Source: Apostichopus japonicus (taxonomy: Eukaryota > Echinodermata > Holothuroidea > Aspidochirotida > Stichopodidae). From it: a stretch of DNA of 64,000 nucleotides. The notes under the pieces are model-generated. The model was not told the DNA's origin. It saw only the letters and a list, made by a program, of their open reading frames with translations, and did not search any database. Positions 34,201 to 45,596 of this stretch are shown here, piece after piece (position 1 is the stretch's first letter; each line of letters begins with the position of its first letter). The stretch is from contig NC_092567.1 of assembly GCF_037975245.1 (NCBI RefSeq), forward strand, positions 14,090,876 through 14,154,875. The letters run 5' to 3'. A program made the position numbers and the translations under genes.

Positions 34201-37200
34201 AACGAACCTAAGGAAGGATGACCTGTGAATGAGCAGTAACATAATCTTCCAAATTAAATCCATTCTGAACTGTAATTCACCTATCTGTTAAGTCTGTCAG
34301 TCATATTATACATATACAATATATCGTCTACACTATAGGATGTCATACTAGACTTACCGTCCATCCTTCTCCATCAGTCATATTATACATATACAATATA
34401 TCGTCTATACTATAGGATGTCATACTAGACTTACCGTCCATCCTCCTCCGTCAGTCATATTAAACATATACAATATATCGTCTATACTATAGGATGTCAT
34501 ACTAGACTTACCGTCCATCCTCCTCCGTCAGTCATATTATACATATACAATATATCGTCTATACTATAGGATGTCATACTAGACTTACCGTCCATCCTCC
34601 TCCGTCAGTCATATTATACATATATATATACAATATATCGTCTATACTATAGGATGTCATTCTCATAGGCGTAGGAGCCCAATTTGATTTGTGGGGGGGG
34701 GGGGGGGCTGGGGGGCTGTAACGACTTGCTCGAAAAATGAAACCAAAATTTTTTGCGCGTTCAACACGGTACTGTGCATATCATAATCATAATAATAATA
34801 CATAATTTTTATATAGCGCCAAACAAACTATGAAATAATTCTCGTAGCGCATGAATCGGTTATTACATCGCAAGACAATAACATAGTCATTTTCCGTGTT
34901 AAAATCCTTCCATATTGGTTATAATTTTGGGAAGTCGTTACAATAATAATGATAATAATAACAATTATATAAGCTTAACCATTACAAAACACATTGCAAA
35001 TTATTTTTACTTTCAGTAAGTGTCCGAAAAATTCTTAGCATATTGCCCGAATTTTCACAAAAATATTTGGTTGGGGGCTGCAGCCCCCCCCACAGCCCCC
35101 CCCCCCCGCATCCTACGTCTATGGTCATACTAGACTTACCGTCCATCCTCCTCCGTCAGTCATGCTACAGAAGACATCAAATGAATCCCCAGTCCAGTTA
35201 GTTGGCTTGATTGTGTAGATGCCATTGGTAGTAGAACCAGCATTGAAGACATCCAAGCAGTCTTTCATCTAATAATAACATAACAAGTTACATAATAGCA
35301 AGCAAGCAATCCATGAAGTGACATATCTTATCTTATTATGGGTAATATATATATACACAATCATCCAGCTTTTTCTTTTTACTTTTATTGAAGTATTAAA
35401 ATATGTGTAAAAGTAAGTTGGCCTGAAGTTTCGATCATAGCAGGAACTTCTTCAGAGGCTTAAAAAAAAAAAAAAAACGTCAAGCCAGCTTACTTTTACA
35501 CATTCTATTACACAGGCTTTCTAGTGGATAAGCAGTTTGCTAACAGTTTTATTTTATTTTGAGTATTAAAATAGCTAACAAAAATCCTACAGAACAATAT
35601 GCTGAATGAGGAGAAACATTAACGTCACATGGAAAGGTGGTTCCTCATCCTATATACACTCCAGTGGACAGACATTTTGTTTGGGGGTAATTCAGGCAAT
35701 CTGGAAACATTGATGCCTGGATACTTTGTGTCAAATTCATTGCAAATCTCTGACCATTCTAAGCTATTACAAACAGAATGTTCTAATTGGCTGTACTGAT
35801 AGTGTTGATGTTGCCAAGATTCATGGAATGTACTTTAAATGCCAATCACAACATCAAGCCTTCTCTCCTACAAAGAGAGACATCGTAACCGAATAGTTTC
35901 ATGGGTATCTTTACTATTTGGATACAAAGGGGGAACAAATATCCCAATTTCAGTATTTTTTCCTTCTATTTATTTACAGTATTCCAAGCTTATTTGTTTG
36001 CTGTTTCTGTGAGATCTCTCGTCTACACTGGAAGTGATAATTCCACAGCCAACATACAGTATTGTACAGCAAGGCAATATCATAATTGCTCATATCATCA
36101 TCAAAATTTGAATCTTAAATCTTACTCCCCAAACACAATATTCTCTTACTTCAAAATTGTATTTAATTAAGTATGTTATTCTCACCACAATAGAAGGATC
36201 ATCACCAGTACCGGTAGTGGTTTGCTTTGGGGTGGTCTCCACTGATTCGCTGGCTATCGTTAAAACAAGAAAACCAAAAATAATATCTCGTTTTGCTGAC
36301 TCTTTACATCAGGTGCGATAATTTAGTGATATATACAATCATGCTGTACTATCTAAGTGTGCTCAAATTCGAGGTACATCAGACAGATCCTTTTAGAGAT
36401 CAGTTCTGATAAATACATACGTCCCATGACTTGTCTACCGTGCCAGCGTATTGACAAATTCTACCATCAATTCCAAGTACAGTATGATGGTATAATGCCC
36501 TATACCATCCCTAGTTTACCGTATTATATAGAATACGGTAAACTAGGGATGGTTAGGATAGGATAGCTTTGATGAAGCTCTCGCTGATTTTGCTATCCTT
36601 CAGCTTCAGATTTTCATGGATGGTTTGACCAGATTCACCCAGAAATAGAGAGAATTATACTTGCAAAGGTCGGGAGAGTCTAACTGCTCGAAACAAGGAA
36701 AAAGTTCACTTACTTACGGCATGTGTTGAAGTTTACCGTATTATTCCCCTGAACAGGTGCAATAAAGCACGAAAGTGTCTGGAGATACAAAACTGATGTT
36801 TACTCGATCACATGGCAATTTTGGCGGTTTCCGTTAAGGCTTTGTAGATTATAATTGGGATTGAAAAAGTGGTTACAATTTGACTAACGAGGACAGCGAC
36901 TACAGTGTATATCACAGTACGCGACTTAAGGGAGCCACAGGGAGTTACCGTACACAAACAAAACAAGAGGGCAATCTACTGTCTTTGCGTGAAGTTAGGG
37001 TGGTGTGGTGCTAACAGTGAACCATTGCATAATGTATCTAGGTCTAACAATACAGGCTAACCATATAGTTTTCACAGATCTCTAGCTTTTAAGTTTTACA
37101 GCAATAAACAAGCTTTCTCGGGTTTCTAATGATCTGATTTTGCTCTCTCTACTGTACATCCTTAAGATGTAATGTCAGAAATTTGTCGTTTGTCAATGTT

Positions 37201-40200
37201 ATAAACACATTTCAGATCCAAAAAGTGTAACAAAAATCAATAAAAGACAACGTGGCAATGGTCTCAAAGAAAGAGGCTCAGATGAACTAGTAAGCATGAA
37301 TCCTTCCTTCTTCCCTTGCATACCTAACATCTACATTTACTGTACCTTCCCTGACAGTCGAGCCAGTTGTTTCACTGCTAGTAGTTTGCATTGTAGTGGT
37401 CTCCACAGGTTTGCTTGAGTACATATTGGTAGCTATCAGTAGGTCAAAATACAGACAATAATATTGTCTCAAGAAGAGATGATTTTTACCATGAATTAGC
37501 AAAGACAATACAAATGAGGCCTAAGTGTTCAGTATGTGCGTATGATCACAAACGAGTCATATATGTACTTAAAGTGATGCAAATGAGAAGCTTCTTTATT
37601 TAATGTTACCTCGGCCCCTTTAGCCTCTATACCCACATATACTGCACGTCTATAGTTTGCAATGGTAGGTTCATTGGCAATGACGTGACGCCACCATAAT
37701 CAACTTGTTCCAAAAGTTGCCTTTTCTTATGCTCATAACCATGTCTGAAATCACAAAATTGACCAGCAACAGATATGCATACACTGCCACACAAAATGGC
37801 CACCATCACACTACATACTTCTAATAGATCTTGATGTTTTATCAATTCTTAACACAACAATGTCCTGTTCATAATTTAGGTTCCTGGCACAATTTACTGT
37901 AGCAAATTATGGTCACCACACGCTCACTGAATGTTGTTCCATAACAACTCCCTGGTTGTACTCAACGTGCATCAAGTATTCCATTTATTTGAACTATCAC
38001 CAACGTTATGAAAGAAACTGATTAGGATAAACTTTGATAAGCTGAGACAATTACAACACAAGAAACTAATTAAGGGGAATATCAAAGTGTAAGGGCCCTG
38101 CGTGGGTAAGTTTTGAGTCTTTAGTATTTAACACATCCTGTGATGGTTGTTCATTGTTGTAGTCTGAATCCAAGACATATCCATAAGATTGCCGTGGAAT
38201 CTTGAGTTTGTTTTGCCGAAAGAATAAAACATATCCGACTTCCAATGGTTAATTACTTATGAAAATTAGTAGTTAGAGATGAAGAACAATGTGATTGTAA
38301 ATAAAACAAGAATATATTTTATTTTTATTATCCGATTTGTGTCATATTTTTTTTCATAATTGAGTTTAACCCTGCAAATAGAATGAATTCTTCTCAAAGG
38401 TGAAAAGGTAATTACAAAACAATATGTTTCTATCTGTGTATTATTAGATGTTTGTGATATTTGAAATAATGTTATGGGAAATTAATAAAATAAATATCAC
38501 ATTTATTTGTGGTTGGCTGTTTCTTATATCTCTGGTTAAATATTAGAAGTTCATAATGGGCACACCATACAGTATATTTGACCTTGCTTTTCATAAAGAA
38601 GACATCAAATCGATTAAATAACCCTCGAACCGCCTCAAATAAAAAATCCTTTCACAATCTTACGGGTATTAATGTCAATGACTATACAGTCCCTATCAAA
38701 GTCCTGCATGCAACATCAAATGTAAACACATAAATCGCTCTATGTTGTTAGCTTACGTGATAGCTAGCTGGCATTGGATGTAACTTTGGTACAGATAATG
38801 TGAACAAAATATGATACTAATATCATTTAACTTGACCGCAGAAACTGGCTGAAGGTCCCGAGAAATATGAAAAGAGCATTGTAAGGCGCAAGGAGGGGGG
38901 GGGGGGGGCAGCAACGGAAACCTCCAATCACCATCAGATGTTATGTCGTCTGAGGATGGTCTAAGGAGTTAAACCCCTACCATTTGAGAAATATTCAATG
39001 GAGGTTGCTTAAATGCACACGGTGTTATAGTTTGGAAATTTTGAAATTTTTCAAACGCTTCAATTGTAACATACTTACATACTATATATGTGTATGTACA
39101 TTAAATTAACGCATTTGTGTGTGGGAGGGGAGGGGGGGGGGGCTTATTTCCCTTGATTTTATTAGGGGAGTGATATAATTTTATGTGGTTACGCCCTTGA
39201 TGAGGTCACCATGCCCTCACCACAGTCGAGGATTATGACATTTTTGTTCGAGAAAGAATAAGCCGACGCCTCCGGGCTGAGGACGGCCTTCAATAAATCG
39301 CCAAGCTCTTCCTAAATCGGTAAGGGACCCACCCCCCCCAGCCATCAACTTCCAAATCCTGCGCACGTCACTCTAGTGGATTTTTTTCTAAACTGTAACC
39401 GTTGGTGTATAGATTTAGTTTACTGCTTCGTTGTTGAACTTACCTTCTTTTGTAACATGGTCATTTGGTTTCGGTGCTGCCCCCGGGCATGGACCAGGAT
39501 TGTAACGAGCAGCTGTTGAACAAGAATCACATGAAACATTACAGGAATAGTTACGATAAATTTATCAACAAGTTGTATTTTATTTTACACTTGGGATATT
39601 GTTCTTATACTTTTCTAAAGTGTGTATAATTCATGTAATCGTTTTAAATTATTGAATCAAAATAAACAAAATTTCAAATAAAAATGAATTTCTTGTATGC
39701 TATGACAGGGAACTAAAGTAATTGCAAATAATTTTAAATGATGTTTTCAGTCCGAGAAGTAACCAGGTAATCCACCACCTTATTGCTGCAATAGACAGGT
39801 AAGCATACAGGGGGGGGGGGGTAGGAAGCTTCCAAAAAGTGGGCGGGGGGGACAACATCAGAGGGGCACTTTCTCATTCCATAACCACCATTCGTTATGC
39901 TATAAACCGATACACATGCCGGCCAATGGCCATATCACTTAAATATATATGATGTGTTAGTATGCTATCAATACTGTTATGGTGCACATGACTCTATTAA
40001 CCTACATCTGTACTTCTCTCCATCCATAATTTAGAACTTTCAACAACAAAAAATCCTCCTGTGTTCATTCCTTGAATAAAAGTCTTTAGCAACCTCGGTT
40101 AAATCCAAGTCATTGGCCTTAGATTTGTGTACATTCAATAACATCAGACTGTTGTATCTCTTTTGTGACATTGTGCTTCTCAGATAAATCTTTAGAAGAC

Positions 40201-43200
40201 GCTGTGTGGAGAACGATCTTTCAGCTGAAGGGGTACTTAAAGTAGCCAACAAATATATATGAATGAGCTTTGAAAAGTAAGGGCTGGACATTTGTGTGTT
40301 CTGCTGTAGCAGAAATGATTGTGCTCATTGATGTAATTCTTTTCACATCAGGAAATTGCTGAAGAATAGTACTCCTTAACAACCTAAGCTGTGCATCCAA
40401 CTGCAGGAAATCAATGTCACTGGTGTTTTCCCAAGCTGATCTGATATCTTAAAGGCATTGAAGACTCGCCCCAAACCGCGTGCGGCCATCTGAAAAAGTT
40501 AAATTTCTGTTGCTTGCAAGTGACGTTTTGTTCGTGTCGCTACAAAATGCAGACAGTAATGAAACGTGATACCTTGTTATCTTTAGCTGGACCTGAGATG
40601 TCCATCGCTGTATCGTTTATACACTGTGCTGTGGGTATTGACCGCAGCTGTATATATACCGACTGTACACTAGTGTCTAATTACCGAAGGTAGCAAGCTG
40701 TGTGTGTATTTTCAATGGTGGTGTCTAACACTTCTGTTACACCTCATTCGAAACTAGGTCAGATTACCGGCATTAGACGTTTTTTTTTTCGTGCGAGTCT
40801 TTACACCCTTTAAAAGCTATGCCACTTGCTGCATTAAAAATAATTTCCTCCGTATGGGTTAGTATTGTTTATACAACACCTAATTGTATTCTGGTCATTT
40901 GATTGGTCAATAGCTCTTTGATTGCATGCAAAATCCGCTCTATTCCATTCTATGAAATAGAACCATGGGTTATACTTTGTTGGTAGCACTTTTTTTTTCA
41001 ATGGTAAGAGAGCAGAGAAACCTGTCTGTTCAAAACAATCTGTTGCATGAGTGCATTTTACCCATCTTAATATAATATGTTGTATAAAACAAATCATGAA
41101 TGGTTTCCATTCGTGCAATAGTGCAAATATTTCATTCGTTGAAAGATGTTGCACTCATAACCATTCAGTATTTGTATAATATGACCCTGCAGTAATTCCA
41201 GTGAATCTCCTTTGTAGTTCAGCACGGCATTCATCAATAGGGAAAGAAGAGTATCTTAGTAGAATGAGCTGCAACATTGATTTTTTTATTTATTGAGATT
41301 GTTTATTGTTAAATGTGCTACAAAATGATATGGGATGCCATTTTAAATAGCATGTACAGACTAAAAATAAATAATTAATATAAAATATTAAAATAAACAA
41401 AGGCTTAAGATACTCCAAAAGACAGTTCTTTTTCAAAGGGGCACATTTTATTTGCCAGTAGGGCATACTTGCTATTTTGGAAACAAAGTGGGGCACGTGC
41501 CCCCTGTGCCCCCCCCCCTGACTCCTACCCCCTGTAAGCAGATCAAGGCTTATGTGTACACTTACTTCTTCTATATATTCAGAAGCTTCAAAACTTTATT
41601 TATCTCATCATACAGGAACATTTAGAGGGATATCTTCCACTGGCTGAAGTTGTTCATTTTTCTGTATCCTTAGGGAAAACCCACACCCTCATAGGATGTT
41701 ATAAGGTGACGATATGAATTTTTACAAAATAAAGTGGAACTTTCTGAATGCATCTGGCAACAAAAGAGTCAATGATATGATCATGGCAATCCAACGGAAA
41801 TGTTTTTTGCTTTTCTGGATGATTTTTAAGTAACGTATCTACAGAGAAAAGTATTATTTCTACTTAAAAAAAAAAACAGTTGCATTTTGTTGAAATTCTA
41901 AAAATGGCAGAGAACCTTGACAGCTTAGCAAACATTCCAACTATATCAATTATAAATGAACAAGAAGATTATAATAGAAAAATAAAGGTTTTGAAAAACA
42001 TTTGCCGGTATGACATCACAGACTACCCAATGTGATCCATCCCAAGGAAGAATAAGGGGTTTGACCAGTCGAAATTGGTCCCATTCAATCGACCATATCA
42101 TGAGTTAGGGAGAAGATTTTGAGATGGGATCCTTGACTGACAATGTGCTCTAACTCTGCCCTTGTACAACTTGCTATTGCATTTCGTATGACTGTGGTGA
42201 TTTAAATTACGAATTTGAATGAAGCGATAATTAACTATGATGAAGTATTATTTATTATATTTGAAAATAAAACATAGTTTCCATGTTAATATAAAGGGAT
42301 ATTCCGTTGGCAGACAAAAATACCCTTGTATTAAGAAGGAATATGTTGCAAGCTGACAAAAAATCGGAAAATTGACGTTTTGGCGAGATGTGTCTCGACA
42401 AAGATACATTTTCAGATTTTGAAAGATTTGGTATCATCTCGATACATCTCGAAAAAACGTCAATTGTCAACTTCTTTACATATTGGCGAGTTGTTGCATC
42501 TCATCAATATGTCTCTTTTACGCTTCCGTACATTTATTACCACGCGTTCTACTCCAATAACAATAAGAAGTATAATGTGACGCCAAGCTGAAGTCGACAA
42601 GGTGCCATGAATAAGCAAAGACAATCGTAGCTTATAACTTTGAAATTAAAGTGCAAACACAATAACACTATACAAATCATATGTATGTAAATATATCACA
42701 GAAATAAAACTAAAATGTCAAGAACATATGGAATGAATGAAAATACATGTCCCACCAAATACATGCCACGTTTGTTCTTATATGAAATTACTTCCTCTCT
42801 ATGTCAGTTGTCCACTTGCTCTTGTAATGTATATAGAAGGCAGTTCAATAAAATACCTGCTTGCTTTAATAATTGAGTTCTCTCATTTTTTGTATATTTA
42901 CCAACGTATACCCATGAACGTTGTATGTTCCATACTGTAGGATATTACACTGGCGACAGGGATCCCCCCCCCCCAAAAAAGTGACTCTTTTTCTTAACTC
43001 GTTGGAACATTTGTTATAACACCTTTGAGCAGGCGCGGCGGAACGGGAAAATTATTGGGGGGGGGGGCTAATGTGTGGAGACTATCTAAGCGGAGCGCCA
43101 CCATCGGTTGGCGCGAAGCGTACAAGAAAATTTTGGGTTTTTCAAACCCCCAGATGGCCGGAAACGACACTTCCCGAGTGTTTTATGCTGCGAATACCTA

Positions 43201-45596
43201 GCCCTAAAATATGGGTCTCAAGCCTGCAATTTCTCAGATTGCACGTAAAAATCTGTAAAAACATTCTAATTTGTATATTCGATGGTGTTTTAAGAGAGTA
43301 GCTATTACTCGTAGTGTACTCGCAAAGACTTTTTTGAGTGTAGTAAATTACTACTTGCAATTAAATGCAATAATTAAATAATTAATTACATAAATATTGG
43401 GAGGGGGGGCTTATCATGCATTTGCCCCCTCAACTTTTTCATTGGGGGGGCTGAGCCTCCCCAGGCCCCTCCCCCGGTTCCGCCGCCACTGCCTTTGAGT
43501 GGGAAACTTGAAGAATTAAACCTTAACAGATGTCACAGTGTGCTATGGATATAAATTTGCCATAGAGGTAGGCCTATAAGAGCCACATTATAAAACTATC
43601 TTCATACACAAGGAAACAATTAACTTATGTCCATAAGCATTGGCGTGCACAGGATTTCAAAGTGGGATGGAGGTGGGGGGGGGGGGGCAAATTCCAACTT
43701 CCCTCCGGTAGTTTGCCTGAACTTTTGTGATTAGGCTAGAGGCGAATGGCGGATGGGGACAGCATATAGGCTGGGGTCATTGACGCCTGCTCCTATGAAG
43801 GTAGCCTGGCGGTCCTCCTCCATAAAAAACTTTTGAAAATCAAATGTTGAATTCCGAAGCATATTTAGATTATAATTTAGGTCTATATAAGTATAGATTT
43901 AATGCGTTTCCCCCGACTGATTAGTTAAAACAATAAAATTTAATTCGTTTTTTGAACTCTAAATTTGAAATTCTTTACATTGTGAGTTTGTATCGAAGTC
44001 ATCAGACAACCACCTAGTTTATTTTGTGGTGTAATTTTAAAGCATTTAGACTTAATTAGTCATAAGATTTTGCTGCATTTATATAGTGTTATAGGCACTT
44101 AGCTGTTTTGTTATTTCATTCTTTATTTCTGTTCTATACTTTTCTTCTGTACAGAGGCATGCGCATGAGGGGGGGGGGGGTCATTTGGGGGGGGGTCTGG
44201 AGGAGGCACCTAACCCTCCCCCTGATACATGAGAGTCTGCTTCAATAACACCACGGCAGCACCCCTCGATCCTTTATAAAATACTTTATTCTCATATATG
44301 ACCCTCCCATGAAGATTTAGGTCGCCCTTTAAATCTACCTATTTTGACCTACATTAAAATTAAGTATGCCTCAGACTACACCATTAGATATTTAAGAGAT
44401 ATTGATTTTTTGTCTGTGGAAGGACCCCAGACCCCGCATTCATATAGGATTCGACTTCAGTGACCCTAAAGTATATAGTCCCCCTCCTGTTTAAAATCCT
44501 TCATAAGACTCCGGCCCATTGAACAAAAGTTCAGCCACCATTATTAATTTAATCAGTCGGGGGAAATGCCTTTTAGATATATATCTACATAGACCTAAAT
44601 CCCGAGTCTAATCCAAATACGTCTCGTTATGGACCATTTGAAGCTTATATAAGGCTTATTTTGGTTTGGGTGGGGGGGGGGGGGGGTCGGGGGGTGGGAA
44701 TAATCCCAGACCCCTTCAAATGAGTCGACGTCAAATACCCCTAGCTATGCTATCTCCCATCTTCATTGTATTGTGGCTCTAATGCCTCCTCGGAGGATGA
44801 AAAATCATGAAATAAACAGAAAGTGATTCTAGAATCTTTATTGTTTATAGGCCTAGCCTAATGGAAGTGTAACACAAATAATATTACCTATACCAGGGGC
44901 TGCCAATTATTCTGGGAGGCAACCGGCCAGTTTTCTTCAAATCGGGGGAACAAATAACAAAGGCAAAGTTGTTGTTATTTGTTTCACAACTGCCCCTATA
45001 TATGTGGGTAGGAATTTTGTTTGTTCGCAGTTCGTTGAGAGTTGGGGCCTTGGGGGCCTCTTAGATGAGCAATATCGAGTGAAAAGTGGCAAATGTTTTT
45101 ACCCAAACCTATAAATACCTTAAGTAGGATTTAACAACATGTGTGTTTGGGGGAGGGGGGGGGGGGCAACTGGCAACGCTGGCTTATATTACTACAGTCC
45201 AGTTGTGCTGGAAGTATAGCATATCACAGTTCACCTTTACTCTTATACGAAGATAACTGGTATGACCTTGGGGTCGTTGAAGGGAACTCCGTCATGTGGG
45301 AGATCTGGGGGTCCATCCCCAGAAGCAGAAAAAAATAAATGTGACGTTATGCATTTCTGAGGTAATCACTTGTAGGCTATAAATAAGGTCTAAAATTATG
45401 TCGACATGGTTGTTCCTAGAACACTTTTACTGTTGTTCACTCATGGGCACTTAATGTATATCATTATTAAAAAGGTACCTTTTTGGGGGGTAAAATTAAG
45501 CTTACCTTGAGACCTTCCTCCAAGAAGCAGAATGACAGCAATCAGAAGATGAATAAGAAAAGGTGATCGACACTGCTTTATTCCTCCTTTCTCCAT
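31002..45596 (-). CDS. Secreted fibrinogen-domain (FReD) protein, 7 exons, 326 aa
   Basis: Complete gene model. Exons 45506-45596, 39444-39512, 37346-37432, 36186-36253, 35140-35268, 33851-34115, 31002-31273 sum to 981 nt, ATG to stop, with all phases consistent. Protein: signal peptide (hydrophobic run LLIAVILLL, residues about 15-25), Pro/Thr-rich linker (about 31-105), then a fibrinogen C-terminal domain of about 220 residues. Domain landmarks: DCLDVFNAG, FCSMTDGGGWT, VFQRR, FWLGNDKLYDLT, the DRDND calcium-site motif, NCAISRHGAWWYKNCAESNL and MKIRP. The four expected cysteines (DC, FC, NC, NC) are present. There is no collagen region, so it is not a true ficolin; it is closest in style to sea cucumber fibrinogen-like proteins. 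Likely an extracellular lectin or immune-type protein (family inference). A possible AATAAA lies at 30141-30136. Confidence 0.93.
32285..33047. repeat. 54-bp minisatellite upstream of FReD last exon
   Basis: About 14 units of atgcttaatctctgtgacag + tctacatcacatatcacttc + acagcaggacattt. 54 nt is a multiple of three, so plus-strand frames of 89-170 codons stay open with an 18-residue period; no start context, splice or family supports a protein. Confidence 0.93.
33275..33752. repeat. Interspersed repeat, copy B
   Basis: Same family and orientation as 25300-25825. Lies in FReD intron 6 and ends about 100 bp from exon 6. Confidence 0.75.
33851..34115 (-). CDS. FReD protein exon 6 (fibrinogen domain core)
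   Basis: Phase 0 to 1. Starts VFQRRVNGSVDFYRNW and includes FGELDHEFWLGNDKLYDLT, ending GLGNYSGTA. Two N-glycosylation sequons are visible (NGS, NWT). Acceptor tatatacag|GTA, donor GCAG|gtttgt. Confidence 0.93.
34299..34663. repeat. 77-bp array carrying copies of the exon 5 splice donor
   Basis: Units spaced exactly 77 bp (34351, 34428, 34505, 34582). On the minus strand each holds the last 24 coding bases of FReD exon 5 (MTDGGGWT), its gtaagt donor and 53 bp of intron. The real exon at 35140 is the fifth member, separated by a hAT-type insertion. Confidence 0.93.
34664..35123. mobile_element. hAT-type MITE (CATAGGCGTAGGAG family) in FReD intron 5
   Basis: Inverted ends CATAGGCGTAGGAG / CATCCTACGTCTATG. 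Target duplication GTCATTCT (34656-34663) / GTCATACT (35124-35131) in the 77-bp array; the neighbouring units show the empty site. Same family as 50514-51604. Confidence 0.87.
35140..35268 (-). CDS. FReD protein exon 5 (start of fibrinogen domain)
   Basis: 43 codons, phase 0 to 0: MKDCLDVFNAGSTTNG through FCSMTDGGGWT. Contains the first conserved Cys pair. Its donor (gtaagt at 35139-35134) sits about 12 bp from a hAT-type insertion. The exon's last 24 bases plus donor are repeated four more times downstream in the intron. Confidence 0.92.
35404..35562. mobile_element. Small inserted element with 11-bp target duplication
   Basis: Flanked by GTATTAAAATA at 35393-35403 and 35563-35573. Inside are inverted arms GTGTAAAAGTAAGTTGGC (35405-35422) and GCCAGCTTACTTTTACAC (35483-35500), with tgaagtttcgatcatagcag and an A15 run between. 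Lies in FReD intron 4; type unknown. Confidence 0.65.
36186..36253 (-). CDS. FReD protein exon 4 (Thr-rich stalk)
   Basis: Phase 1 to 0. Codes ASESVETTPKQTTTGTG then DDPSIV. Resembles exon 3 in DNA and protein, suggesting exon duplication. Donor GTG|gtgaga. Confidence 0.8.
36504..36553. repeat. Perfect 22-bp hairpin, 6-nt loop
   Basis: Arms 36504-36525 and 36532-36553 are exact complements; loop atatag. Lies in FReD intron 3, 250 bp from exon 4. Could be a tiny MITE or a small-RNA-like stem. Confidence 0.9.
37346..37432 (-). CDS. FReD protein exon 3 (Thr-rich stalk)
   Basis: Phase 1 to 1. Codes ATNMYSSKPVETTTMQTT then SSETTGSTVRE. Mucin-like, likely O-glycosylated stalk. Acceptor actgatag|CT, donor GAAG|gtacag. 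Shares the VETT.xQTT pattern with exon 4. Confidence 0.8.
39444..39512 (-). CDS. FReD protein exon 2 (Pro-rich linker)
   Basis: Acceptor cttgttcaacag|CT, donor GAAG|gtaagt, phase 1 to 1. Codes ARYNPGPCPGAAPKP then NDHVTKE. Has one Cys outside the fibrinogen domain, a candidate for inter-chain disulfide bonding. Confidence 0.8.
40040..40448 (-). pseudogene. hAT transposase C-terminal (hATC dimerisation) remnant
   Basis: Reading frame ending with LSTPSAERSFSTQRLLKIYL and RSTMSQKRYNSLMLLNVH matches the hATC dimerisation domain (family pattern SASAERSFS...LRSTM...R.N.L.LL). Upstream sequence (WENTSDIDFLQLD, ILQQFPDVKRITSMSTIIS) continues in a different frame, so there is a frameshift near 40285. 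A TTAA element interrupts it at 40449. The N-terminal part and catalytic residues are not recognised. Non-functional. Confidence 0.85.
40449..40813 (-). mobile_element. piggyBac-like MITE inside the hAT remnant
   Basis: Bounded by TTAA on both sides, with inverted ends TTAAAGGCATTGAAGACTC / GAGTCTTTACACCCTTTAA. Inverted homologue of 9158-9506 and 60217-60565. Inserted next to the transposase remnant, so it is younger than the hAT. Confidence 0.8.
43030..43491. mobile_element. hAT-type MITE in FReD intron 1
   Basis: Perfect 8-bp target duplication CCTTTGAG at 43022-43029 and 43492-43499. Ends CAGGCGCGGCGGAAC / GTTCCGCCGCCACTG. G-rich inside, shares tctaagcggagcgccac with the CAGTGGCGG family. 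Confidence 0.87.
45506..45596 (-). CDS. FReD protein exon 1 (signal peptide)
   Basis: ATG at 45596-45594 in context caaaATGG. Codes MEKGGIKQCRSPFLIHLL, then IAVILLLGGRSQ. Donor G|gtaagc, phase 1. Hydrophobic core and small residues after it fit a cleavable signal peptide. The 6-kb intron that follows holds transposons. Confidence 0.88.

Larger units (their letters stand above)
39808..41534 (-). mobile_element. Decayed hAT transposon in FReD intron 1
   Basis: Ends CAGGGGG...TAGGA and TCCTACCCCCTG are inverted. Flanked by an 8-bp target duplication, TAAGCATA (39800-39807) and TAAGCAGA (41535-41542), with one mismatch. Carries a transposase C-terminal remnant on the minus strand and a nested TTAA element (40449-40813). 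Not autonomous. Confidence 0.8.
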
